DNA of 64,000 nt from JACCTU01 sp963700495 (GTDB taxonomy: Bacteria; Actinomycetota; Thermoleophilia; Gaiellales; Gaiellaceae). Every line of letters begins with the position of its first letter. The first letter of the stretch is position 1. The stretch is taken from the NCBI GenBank assembly GCA_963700495.1, contig CAVOXT010000003.1, positions 558,001 to 622,000 on the forward strand. Direction: 5' to 3'. Shown here piece by piece: positions 42,569 to 51,826 of the stretch. The translations under genes and the position numbers were made by a program. Below the pieces are notes generated by a model. That model was given only the letters and a program-made list of their open reading frames with translations, ran no database searches and was not told the origin of the DNA.

Positions 42569-43896
42569 CCGCTGACGACGGAGTACAGCTGCCAGGAGCC
42601 GGGGACGCCCTTGAGCTCCTCGACTCCGCGGTCGGCGAATTCGATCCCGGACCCGGCGACGAGGTCCTTGACGGTCGACGAGACCAGCAGCTCCCCCGCC
42701 TCCGCGCGCGCGGCTATTCGCGCGCCGATGCTGACGGCGATGCCGCCGACCTTCTCCCCGATCACCTCGCACTCGCCGCTGTGGAGGCCGGCACGGATCT
42801 CGAGCCCGAGCTCCCGCAAGGAGTCGCGAATCGCAAGCGCGCAGCGGATTCCCCGTGCAGGGCCGTCGAACGTCGCGAAGAAGCCGTCGCCCGCCGTGTC
42901 GAGCTCCCGGCCGCGGAAGCGGTCGAGGTCGCGACGCACGACCGCATGGTGGCGTTCGAGCAGCTCGCGCCAGGCCGCATCGCCGATTGCCGCTACCTGC
43001 TCGGTCGACCCGACGATGTCCGTGAAGAGCACCGTCGAGAGCACCGTCTCCGGCTCGCGCTCTCCCTCGACCGACCTGACGAAGCGCTCGATCTCGACGG
43101 GGATCTCGTCGTGGAGCCAGATCGAGCCGTCGGCGCCGCCGTGCTCGTAGCGCCGTGCGCCCGGGATCCGGTCCGCCATGTACTTGGCCTCGTCCGCCAT
43201 CGCGGGTGCGTGCAGGATGAGCGTGGGCACGCGGATCACGGGTAGCACGTCGCGCACGTCGACGTCCATCGCCATGCGCTGGATCGTGAGCGCGGCGCCC
43301 GGGCTTGCGCCGTAGACCATCACGTCGAAGAACCAGCGCCGGAAGTCGGGGTCTGCTGCGACGCTCGGGAAGCTCCGCCGGAGGATGCTGTCGAAGTAGG
43401 CCTCGGTGCCCCAGCCGCGCTCCATCTCGTCGAGGTCGCGCCGCCACTCGTCGGCGCTGCGTGCCCATGGATAGTCCGGAGCCCAGACGCCCTTGGCGTA
43501 CGGGTTGTACATGACGAGTGCGGGAACCTTCTCCGGATAGGTCGCCGCGAACAGCGCGGTCATCGCCGCGGCCTCGTAGGTGCCGACAAGCACGGCCTTC
43601 TCGGAGCCGGCCGCGTCCATGACGGCGCGGACGTCGTCCATCCGCGTCTCGAGCGTCGGCACGTCGCGCGGCCGGTCCGAGAGGCCTCCGCCGCGACGAT
43701 CGAAACGAATCGTCCGCACGAAAGGCGCGAGGCGCTCGAAGAAGCGAACGACGCGCGGCTGCTCCCAGCCGAAGAGGAGGTTGGAGACGAACCCGGTGAC
43801 GAACACGAGGTCGATCGGCCCCTCGCCGAAGACGCTGTAGGCGATCGAGACATCGCCGCTCTTGGCGTAGTGGACCTCGGGGCGGGGCGAGCTCAC
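42565..43896 (-). CDS. Alpha/beta-hydrolase-class III nucleotidyl cyclase fusion
   Basis: 443 residues. Residues 15-270 are an alpha/beta-hydrolase fold (YSVFGEGPIDLVFVTGFVSN; FDRRGGGLSDRP). Residues 280-440 are a class III adenylate/guanylate cyclase: metal Asp in VLFTDIVGSTEQVA, second in ELDTAGDGFFATFDGP, and GLHSGECEVIGEKVGG. In the hydrolase the nucleophile elbow reads GTYEA (105-109), so the catalytic Ser is replaced by Tyr. The hydrolase part is therefore probably a sensor or dimer module. GTG 43896 overlaps the upstream stop (GTGA). Confidence 0.9.
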   Translation of the reverse strand: MSSPRPEVHYAKSGDVSIAYSVFGEGPIDLVFVTGFVSNLLFGWEQPRVVRFFERLAPFVRTIRFDRRGGGLSDRPRDVPTLETRMDDVRAVMDAAGSEKAVLVGTYEAAAMTALFAATYPEKVPALVMYNPYAKGVWAPDYPWARSADEWRRDLDEMERGWGTEAYFDSILRRSFPSVAADPDFRRWFFDVMVYGASPGAALTIQRMAMDVDVRDVLPVIRVPTLILHAPAMADEAKYMADRIPGARRYEHGGADGSIWLHDEIPVEIERFVRSVEGEREPETVLSTVLFTDIVGSTEQVAAIGDAAWRELLERHHAVVRRDLDRFRGRELDTAGDGFFATFDGPARGIRCALAIRDSLRELGLEIRAGLHSGECEVIGEKVGGIAVSIGARIAARAEAGELLVSSTVKDLVAGSGIEFADRGVEELKGVPGSWQLYSVVSG

Positions 43897-45668
43897 CGCG
43901 ACTCGACGTCGATCGTACGCCGCTCGTCCGCAGCGCGCAGCACCGCCGTCGCTGTCTCGAGAATGTGAAGGCCGAGCGCGCCGCCGGCGCGGTGGTCGCG
44001 GCCGGCGGTCATCGCCTCGACCATCTCGTGCAGGCCGAGGCCGCGCGTTTCCTGCCGACCGCGGGACTCGTACGGCACGGTGGTCCAGTCACCGCGCCCC
44101 CGTTTGATCCTGACCTCCCCGCCGAAGGCATTCGCGTCGGGGAGCGAGAGCGTCGCCGCGTCGCCGTAGACGAAGAGGCCGCTGACGTACTGGCCGCGTG
44201 CTTCGAAGCTCACGTTGAGCGTCCCGATCGCTCCGCGTTCGAGCTCCAGGACCGCGGCGACGAGCGTGGGCACCTCGACCGCGAACGTCTCTCCGGTGCG
44301 TGGGCCGGCCCCGAAAGTGCGATCCGGTGTCGGCGTCGCCGCCAGCGCCGCGGCCGCAGAGTACGGGCCGACCAGCGCGGCGATCGCGGTGAGGTAGTAC
44401 GGCGCGATGTCGAGCATCGGGCCGCCGCCGGCTCGGTAGAACATCTCGGCGTTCGGGTGCCACGAGTCGGGCCCGCCGACGAGCATCGTCGCGGCGAAGC
44501 CGAGCGGCTCGCCGATCTCACCCGACTCGATCAGCCCGCTTCCCGTCTCGTACGCGCTGCCGAGAAACGTGTCCGGTGCGCAGCCGATTCGCAGACCGAG
44601 CCGTTCGGCCTCGGCGACGAGCTCCGCGCCCTCCTCGACGGTGGTCGCCAGCGGCTTCTCCGTATAGACGTGCTTGCCGCGGGCGAGCGCGTCTCGAATG
44701 ACCGCGGCGTGCGCGTTCGGCGGCGTCAGGTTCAGCACCACGTCGACGTCGGTGTCGGCCAGCAGCTCGTCGACGGTCTCGGCCCTCAACGCGTGCTCCG
44801 ACGCGAAGGTCTCGGCCAGCGCCTGGTCGAGATCGGCGCACGCGACGGGCTGCCAGGACTCGAACGCGGCCGAGTCCTCGACGTAGTGCTCCGCGATCAC
44901 GCCGCAGCCGACGACGCCGACGCGTGCGGGCGTGTTCACGCGCGCGAGCATCCGTTCGAGCGCGCGCAGCGAGCGCTCGACGGCCTCGATCGGCGGGCCC
45001 TCGACCTCGTCCTCCTCCACGAGCAGCCACTCGACGCCTGCCGCAAGGGCCGCCGGCACCACCCGCTCGTACCCGACCGCGCCGTCGCCGACCGGGACGT
45101 CGTCGCGGCTCTCGCGGCTCCGAAAGTCCTTCACGTGAACCAGCGGACACCGGCCGCTCGTCCGCTCCAGCTGCTCGACGGGGTCGGCGCCCGCGTACCA
45201 GACCCAGCCGAGGTCGAGCTCGAGCCAGAGCAGGTCTCGCGGCAGCTCGCGCAGGAGGTCGAGGAAGTTCTCGCCGCCGTCGTCGAGCGGCGCCAGCTCG
45301 AGGTCGTGGTTGTGGAAGCCGAATCTGAGCCCGAGTGCGCGTGCCGCTTCCGCGACCGCCTCGATTCGCCCGACGGCGGAGCGTTTCGGCTCGATCCAGC
45401 TGAGCGCGATGCGGTCGAACCCGAGCACGCTCACCTCTTCGGCGAGCTCGGGCAGGCTCGTCTCGAGCGCCTCGAGACCGGCGTGCCGGCCGACGGCGAC
45501 GAGCCCGAACTCGTCGAGCCAGCCTCGCACGCGCTCGGCCGGGTGGCCGTGGAGGCTGTAGAGCTCGACCCCCTCGTAGCCGAGTCCGGCGACCGCGCGC
45601 AGCGTCCCCTCGAGGTCGCGGTCGCACTCACCGCGGATCGTGTAGAGCATCAGCCCGACCTTCGCCAC
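43893..45668 (-). CDS. Sugar phosphate isomerase/epimerase fused to Gfo/Idh/MocA-type oxidoreductase
   Basis: 591 residues in one frame. Residues 1-250 are an AP-endonuclease-2-type TIM barrel (LMLYTIRGECDRDLEGTLRA, FGFHNHDLELAPLDD, WLELDLGWVWYAGADPV, VHVKDF), as in xylose/inosose isomerases. Residues 257-591 are a Gfo/Idh/MocA oxidoreductase: VGVVGCGVIAEHYVED Rossmann start, VLNLTPPNAHA, and EKPLA with the catalytic Lys. The join is only about four residues and contains a GTG (GTGAACACG), so these may be two genes joined by a lost stop. Likely in sugar or inositol catabolism. GTG 45668 start. Confidence 0.85.
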   Translation of the reverse strand: MAKVGLMLYTIRGECDRDLEGTLRAVAGLGYEGVELYSLHGHPAERVRGWLDEFGLVAVGRHAGLEALETSLPELAEEVSVLGFDRIALSWIEPKRSAVGRIEAVAEAARALGLRFGFHNHDLELAPLDDGGENFLDLLRELPRDLLWLELDLGWVWYAGADPVEQLERTSGRCPLVHVKDFRSRESRDDVPVGDGAVGYERVVPAALAAGVEWLLVEEDEVEGPPIEAVERSLRALERMLARVNTPARVGVVGCGVIAEHYVEDSAAFESWQPVACADLDQALAETFASEHALRAETVDELLADTDVDVVLNLTPPNAHAAVIRDALARGKHVYTEKPLATTVEEGAELVAEAERLGLRIGCAPDTFLGSAYETGSGLIESGEIGEPLGFAATMLVGGPDSWHPNAEMFYRAGGGPMLDIAPYYLTAIAALVGPYSAAAALAATPTPDRTFGAGPRTGETFAVEVPTLVAAVLELERGAIGTLNVSFEARGQYVSGLFVYGDAATLSLPDANAFGGEVRIKRGRGDWTTVPYESRGRQETRGLGLHEMVEAMTAGRDHRAGGALGLHILETATAVLRAADERRTIDVESR

Positions 45669-45696
45669 GCGCGAGACTGTAGAGCAGTCGGCGACG

Positions 45697-45702
45697 TACC
45701 AT
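45697..45702 (+). promoter_or_regulatory. -10 hexamer TACCAT of the VOC gene
   Basis: TACCAT ends 7 nt before the ATG at 45710; no Shine-Dalgarno. Confidence 0.45.
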
Positions 45703-45709
45703 CCTCGCG

Positions 45710-46169
45710 ATGTCGCCGCCGCTGCCCGGTCAGCCGTTCCAGATCGGGATCGTCGTCGCCGACGTGGAGCAGGCACGGCTTCGCCACGACGCGCTCTTTG
45801 GTCCCGGCGAGTGGCTGATCGTCGAGAACGGGCCGAAGAACATGCACGGGCTGCACGTGCGCGGCGAGCCTGCCGAGTTCTCGATGCGGCTCGCGCTGCG
45901 CGGGTCCGGGCCGCAGCTCGAGCTGCTGCAGCCGCTCGAGGGACCGGACATCCTCAGCGAGTGGCTCGAGCGCCGGGGCGAGGGGCTCCATCACCTCGGC
46001 TACGAGGTGGAGCTCGGTCGACGAGACGATCGAGCGGCTTGCTCGGCTGGGCTACGAGTGCATCCAGCACGGTTACGGCTTCGGCGCCGACGGGTCCGGC
46101 GCGTTCGCGTACTTCGACACCGAGCGCGAGCTCGGCTACCTCGTCGAAGCGGTCGAGCAGGCGGGCTAG
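45710..46169 (+). CDS. VOC-family protein, methylmalonyl-CoA-epimerase-like, one +1 frameshift
   Basis: About 152 residues after repair. FQIGIVVADVEQARLRHDAL starts the first half, EGLHHLGYEVEL the second; one extra G near 46017 shifts the frame, and VDETIERLARLGYECIQHGY to FDTERELGYLVEAVEQ completes it. The layout (HHLGYEV, YFDTERELG) matches the Glyoxalase_4 group. Span 460 nt is 3n+1. Its stop shares CTAG (46166-46169) with the convergent CopC-CopD gene. Confidence 0.82.
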
Positions 46170-48191
46170 CCCGGCGGTCTGATCCGGACGTCTCCGTTGA
46201 AGGAGAGGTAGCGGTGCAGCATGAAGTGGGCCGCCGCAGTCATGCGCACCTCGACCGGATGGGCGGTCCCCCGGTCGAACGTGCCGGTGAACCAGGCCGG
46301 GACGCCGGGGTCGAGCCAGGACACCGTCACCCGGCCGGGAGTCTGGTGCAGCACGTGCGCATCTGCGATCCGCGAGCCCCAGAAGGGACCGGCTCAAGGA
46401 GCGGCGTCGCCTCCGAGGACTTCCAGGCGGCGCCGGCGAGCGACCCGGTCCCAGCGCGTGCTCCCGATCACGATTCCGCCCGCCCCGCCGTGGATCGCGT
46501 ACTCGACCCGGTTGGGAGCCTCGAGCTTCCAGGTCGTCAGGATCGACCTGCGCGGGCCGGAGGCGAGACGCTCCAGGAAGACGGCCGAGTCGAGCGCGCG
46601 GAAGGTCCGGGACGCACGGCGCAGGAAGGTCGAGCCCGCTCGGCGGAGGCCACGGGCCGGGGAGCGGGAAGGCGACCGAGCGGAACCTGCCTCTGCCGGC
46701 GATGTTGACGGCGAACCTCGTCGGATTGGCGAAGGCGAGCGTCGTCGAGTAGCAGCCGTGCCCGCAGCTCTGCGCCGGCGTTCGAGGCGCCGCTGCGTTC
46801 GCGCGCGGCGACGAGCTCGACGTCGAGGCCGTCGACTCCGCGCCCCGTCTGCCCGATGATCGTCGCCGTGAGCTCGAGCGGCCGTGCCGGGACGGACCGC
46901 GAGAGCGACCGCGAGCTCGCGCGACTCGCGCGCGAGGACGACCGAGCCGCGCGGCGGCAGCGCCGGTCGCGCAGCCTCGACCGGAGCGATCGCGTTCAGT
47001 CGGGCCGCCGCCTCGTCGCGCCCGGGTCGAAGTGCGGTGAGCAGTGCCACCGCCCCGACGACGACGGCAAGGAGCGCGACCTCCGTGGACACGCTTCGGA
47101 GCATCCGGGCCGCGGAGTCGAGCCGCCCCCGGCTGAGCCAGGCCAGGACGAGGAGCACGGCGAGGAGCGCGCTCTTGAAGACGATCGTCTGCCCGTAGCC
47201 GGTCGACCAGAGCTGCGAGACGGCGCTCAGCTCGACAAGCGCCCGCCCGCCGCCGGCGAGCGCGATCAGCACGACGGCGGGCAGGGCGAGCCGGGAGAAG
47301 CGGCGGACGGGGCCCGTGTCCTCTCCGGCCCGCAGGAGCAGCGCGAGCTGGACGACTCCGCCGATCCAGAACGCCGCCGCGACGACGTGCACGAGGTCGG
47401 CTGCAACGGAGAAGACCCGCGCCCCGTTCGGGTCGAGCGCGTGGCCGGCGAGCGACGGCGCGACGAGCAGCGCCAGCGACGCGGCTCCGGCGGCGACGAG
47501 CAGGCGCGGGTACCGGGTCGAGACCGCAGCGACCGCCGCGCCTCCAGCCGCGATCACCACGGAAACCGTCGTCACGCGGGCGAACCGCGTGTCGCCCGCG
47601 TGCGCTAGGTGCAGCAGCCACGACCCTCCAAGGGCGGCGGCCGAGAGCGAGAGCATGAACGTCTGGGCCGAGCGCCGCGCACCGACGCGGAAGACGAGCA
47701 GTCGGAAGAGCGCAGTGCCGCCGGCCACGAGGATCCCGCCGAGGTAGAGCCAGCGCGACAGCAGGTCGGCCAGGCTCGGACGTGTCGCCTCGGCCGCGAA
47801 CACGGGCTTCGGCGGTCCCGCTGCGGCTCGCAGCGGAACCGACGCGGAACGCGAGCACCCCCTCCTCGAGGTGCCCGTCGTCCGACACGATCCGCCACCG
47901 GACGCTGTAGTCACCGTCCCCGAGCCGCTTCAGCGGAAGCACGAGCTCGCGGCCGTCCTTCACGACGTGCGGTCGCCCGGCGAGGACGGAGCCGCCGCCG
48001 TTCGCCACGACCGCGTTCCCGGGTCCGGCGCTGACCGAGTCGTCGAAGCGGATACGGACCTCGGTCGGCGCCGTGCCGAGGATCGCGCCGTCCTGCGGCG
48101 AGGTCGAGACGAGGTTCGCGTGCGCGAGAGCCGACGGAGCGAGCACCGCGGCCGCGGCGAGCAACGCCGGCAGCGCGAACAGGCGGCGCAC
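46166..48191 (-). pseudogene. CopC-CopD (YcnJ-type) copper transport protein, about six frameshifts
   Basis: GTG 48191 starts a signal peptide and a CopC domain (AHANLVSTSPQDGAILGTAP, VRWRIVSDDGHLEEGVLAFR). The frame shifts near 47830 into a CopD membrane domain (WLYLGGILVAGGTALFRLLV; later VHVVAAAFWIGGVVQLALLL). Further single-base shifts near 46895, 46775, 46640 and two near 46,450-46,400 connect a C-terminal beta domain (CGHGCYSTTLAFANPTRFAV, TTWKLEAPNRVEYAIHGGAG, PGRVTVSWLDPGVPAWFTGT). Repaired, it is one 670-residue copper-resistance protein. Either the sequence is poor here or the gene is decaying. Confidence 0.75.
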
Positions 48192-48255
48192 GTCTCCGTG
48201 CAGCCTATGTCGGCTACGTAACCTTCAGCGCGAGATCGCGGACAGCAGCGTCGCC

Positions 48256-48801
48256 CTGAACACGTACGTCGCGATGCTTCGCGGCGTCAATCTGGGTGCC
48301 CACAACCGGGTCGCCATGGCCGACCTGCGTCGAACTCTTCGAAGCGCTCGGAGCCGAGGACGTCCAGACGTACGTCCAGAGCGGCAACGTCGTGTTCCGG
48401 AGCAGCCGGGCCGCAAGCCGGGCTGACGCAGGCGATCGAGCTGAGCATCCACCGCACTCTCGGGCTAGACGTGACCGTCGCTGCTGAGGACGAAGAAGCA
48501 GCTCACGAAGCTCGTCGGCGCAAATCCGTTCCTCGAGCCGGGCATCGCCCCGACGACGCTGCACGTGACGTTCCTGGCGGACCGGCCGTCTGCAACGAGC
48601 GTCCGTGAGCTGAAGCAACGGCACTACGAGCGCGACGAGTTTCGAGTCGTCGGACGAGACGTCTACCTCCATTGCCCGAACGGCTACGGGCGCACGAAGC
48701 TGAGCAACGCGTTCTTCGAGAGACAGCTGGCTGTCGCGGCAACGACCAGGAACTGGAAGACAGTGACCGCGCTCGCCGCACTCGCGAATCCATCTTGGTG
48801 A
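48256..48801 (+). pseudogene. DUF1697-family protein, three frameshifts
   Basis: The pieces TYVAMLRGVNLGAHNRVAMA, LFEALGAEDVQTYVQSGNVV, FLEPGIAPTTLHVTFLADRP and VYLHCPNGYGRTKLSNAFFE, read in order, form a typical 180-residue DUF1697 protein. Shifts lie near 48330, 48405 and 48485. The 546-nt length equals three insertions. The start is unclear (CTG 48256, or the internal ATG 48274). Function of the family is unknown. Sequence error is more likely than decay. Confidence 0.7.
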
Positions 48802-48805
48802 CCGA

Positions 48806-49480
48806 GTGCCGCTGCAGAACCGCGTCACGCCGCTCGGCGAGCTGATCGCAGACCCCGCACGCGGCCTCGTCTACGGAAACCGCGGCTGTCTCCACGACGA
48901 GACCGGGCGCATCCGCCGGCGCTACAACGGCAAGCGCTGGATCGCGTGCCGGCTCCAGTTCCGCGGCTGGCAGCGGCGCCCGCTGCTGCAGCCCGGCCGC
49001 TTCACCGAGCTGTTCTTTCTCGACGAGGCAACCGCGTTCGCCGCCGGACATCGCCCCTGCGCGCTCTGCCGGCGTGAGGACTACGTGCGCCTCGTCGACA
49101 TCTGGCGCGAGCTGCACCCCGGCCAGGCCGGAGCCGACGCGATCGACGCGCAGCTCCACGCCGAGCGCGTCGATCCCGACACGCGCGCGCAGCTCCGCCA
49201 CGAGGCACCGCTCGACGAGCTCCCCGACGGCGCGTTCGTGCTCGCGGACGGCGCGCCTTGCCTGGTGCTCGGCGCCGAACTGCTGCGCTGGACTCCGGCG
49301 GGCTACGTCGGACGCAGGCCGCGACCGGCGCGTCAGGAGATTCTGCTGATCACGCCGCCCTCGCTCGTCGCGGTCCTACGCACCGGCTGGCAGCCTCTCG
49401 TGCCCCTTCTGCACCCGTCCGTCAGTGCGGGCCGACCGGCTCTGCGGGACGCTCTGCCGGGTGCTCGACCTCGGGCGTGA
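48806..49480 (+). CDS. Conserved protein of unknown function with CxxC-type motif
   Basis: 224 residues. The recognisable part is TAFAAGHRPCALCRREDYVR (about 75-94), a Cys-x-x-Cys with preceding His like that of small zinc-binding proteins, preceded by a basic segment with RRRYNGKRWIACRLQFRGW. I cannot name the family. The rest is Arg/Asp-rich and predicted soluble. GTG 48806 is 4 nt after the DUF1697 stop. Its last 59 nt overlap the convergent MMPL gene, so the true C-terminus may be shorter. Confidence 0.65.
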   Translation: MPLQNRVTPLGELIADPARGLVYGNRGCLHDETGRIRRRYNGKRWIACRLQFRGWQRRPLLQPGRFTELFFLDEATAFAAGHRPCALCRREDYVRLVDIWRELHPGQAGADAIDAQLHAERVDPDTRAQLRHEAPLDELPDGAFVLADGAPCLVLGAELLRWTPAGYVGRRPRPARQEILLITPPSLVAVLRTGWQPLVPLLHPSVSAGRPALRDALPGARPRA

Positions 49481-51745
49481 GCGGAACCTCGCGCTCGTGC
49501 GGCGGCTCGATCGTGATGTTCGGCAGCATGCGGTCGAGCCAGCGCGGGATGTACCACGACTTCTCGCCCATCAGGGTGAGGAACGACGGCACGAGCGTCA
49601 TCCGCACGACCAGCGCGTCCGTGAGGATCGCGACCGCGAGCAGCAGCCCGAACTCCTTCGAGATGCGGTCGGCGGTGAGGATGAAGGCCGCGAAGACGGT
49701 GCCCATGATGAGCGCCGCGGCGACGACGACGCGCCCGATGGCCGCGATCCCGTGCTCGACCGCGTCGCGCGTGTCCAGGCCGTGGACGTGCTCCTCCCGG
49801 ATGCGGCTCATCAGGAAGACCATGTAGTCCATCGAGAGCCCGAAGAGGATCGCGAAGGCGATCGGCGGCACGAACGTCTCGATCGGCCCCGTCCGGTCGA
49901 GGCCGGTGAGGCTCAGCAGGTGGCCCTCCTGCACCACCAGCGTCAGCACGCCGAAGCCGACGAACGCCGACAGGATCGTCGTGACCGCCGCCGTCAGCGA
50001 GATGACGATCGACCGGAACGCCATCGCGAGCACGAGGAAGGTGACGCCGATGATGTAGAGCAGGAAGAACGGCAGCCGCTCCATGATCCGGTCGGCGATG
50101 TCCTTGAACGCCGCCGTCAGGCCCGAGACGTAGGCGACCGCGTCGCCGCCCTCGGTCGCCGCCGGCACGACGTCGTTGCGCAGCCGGTCGACGAGCTTGC
50201 CGGTCGCCTCGTCCTGCGGAGCGGAGTCCGGCGTCACGAAGACGATCGCGACGGTCTTCTCGTCGTTGAACTGCGGCTCGCCGACGGAGGCGACGCCCTC
50301 GAGGCCCTGCACGCCGTCGTAGATCCGCTGCGGCGCCTGCGGGTCGCCGTTCACGTCGACGACGATCGGGATGGGGCCGTTGAAGCCCGGTCCGAAGCCC
50401 TCGGCGAGCAGGTCGTACGCTCGGCGGGCCGTCTGCTCCTTCGGCTGCGTGCCCTGGTCGGAGGCGCCGAGGCGGACGAGCGCCGACGTCGACGCCAGCA
50501 CGAGGCCCGCGAGCAGCAGGACCACGAACACGACTCGCGCGTGCGCGGTCACGAACCGGCCCCAGCGGGCGATCGGGGTCTTCTCGCGGGCCGCCTCGGA
50601 GTCGTCGATCGGGCGCAGGAACGGCACCTTCAGCCGGTCGATCTTGTGCCCGAGCTTCGCGAGCACCGCGATGAGCAGCGAGTTCGCGATCAGCACGGTC
50701 GTCAGGACGCCGAGCGCCGAGCCGATGCCGAGCTTGGTGACGAAGTCGAGGCCGAAGAAGGCGAGGCCGGTCACCGAGATCGCGACCGTCAGGCCGGCGA
50801 AGAGCACGGCGCGGCCCGCGGAGGCGCCGGCCTCGGCGGCGGCGTCGGCCGGCGAGAGCCCTTCGTGCAGGAGCTGTCTGAAGCGCGTGACGATGAACAG
50901 CGAGTAGTCGATGCCGACACCGAGGCCGATCATCGACACGAGCAGCGGCGTGATCGTGTTGATGTCGGTCAGCCCGGCAAGGATGAACAGCAGGAGGAAC
51001 GCGGTCGCGAGGGCGATGATCGCGAGGACGATCGGGATCGCTCGTCGCGACGAACGTGCGGAAGACGACGAGCAGCACGATGAGCGCCGCGAGCAGGCCG
51101 AGCAGCTCCTGCGTTCCCTGCTCGATCGGCGGGAACTCGGCGTCGCCGTTGTACTCGACCGTCACCCCGGCGGGCTCGACCGTCTCGCGGACGGCGTCCT
51201 CGACGGCCACGACCGGCCTCGCGATCCTTGTCGAAGATGACTCGGTCGAACTGGGCTTCCGCGTACGCGATGCGCCCGTCGTCCGAGAACGTGTCGGCGC
51301 TGAACGGATCGCCGACGCTCTCGATCCCGGCCTTGTCCTCGGTCGGCGCGAACTCAGAGGTCTTGAGCTTCGCGATCGCCGCCTCGATCGCCGCCTTGCG
51401 CTCGGGCGTGTCGAGCCGCTCGCCCTCGGGCGCAGCGAAGACGAGGTTGAGGACGCCGCCCTGCTCGGAGGCGAACTCGGACTCGATCAGGTCGGTTGCC
51501 TTCTGCGTGTCCGAGCCCGGGATCTCGAACTCGTCCTTCAGGCTGCCGCCGACCGTGATGACCAGGAGGATCAGGACGGCGATGATGCCGACCCACGCGA
51601 AGACGACGCGCCAGGGATGCGTGGCGCACGCCCGCATCCAGCGCGCGAGCGCCCCGGTCGACAGGCGTTCGTGGGCTGCAAGCCGGTCGGTTCCAGGCTC
51701 GGCTGCGTCGGGCGGAGTCGGTCGGTTTCCGTCGTGGTCCGTCAT
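49422..51745 (-). CDS. MMPL/RND-family membrane transporter, two +1 frameshifts
   Basis: About 773 residues after repair, two sets of six membrane segments. N-terminus: WMRACATHPWRVVFAWVGII with the first extracytoplasmic loop. Frames shift near 51222 and 51045 (span 2324 nt is 3n+2). MMPL features are MIGLGVGIDYSLFIVTRFRQ and FAILFGLSMDYMVFLMSRIR, with the conserved Asp-Tyr pairs in helices 4 and 10. Family members move lipids or small molecules with proton motive force. The C-terminus is Pro/Glu-rich. Confidence 0.88.
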
Positions 51746-51826
51746 GTCGTCCCCCTGATGGCTGCGGTTTTCCTATAGACCGGCCGACGTCATGGAACTC
51801 ATCGCTCCGCTCGGTCCGGAACCTAG

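Noticed and set aside
46394..46396. A second in-frame TGA as possible selenocysteine, in the CopC-CopD gene
   Set aside because: The surrounding frame there is Arg-rich and unlike the family; a +1 shift gives normal protein (AAWKSSEATPLLEPVP). There is no redox motif.
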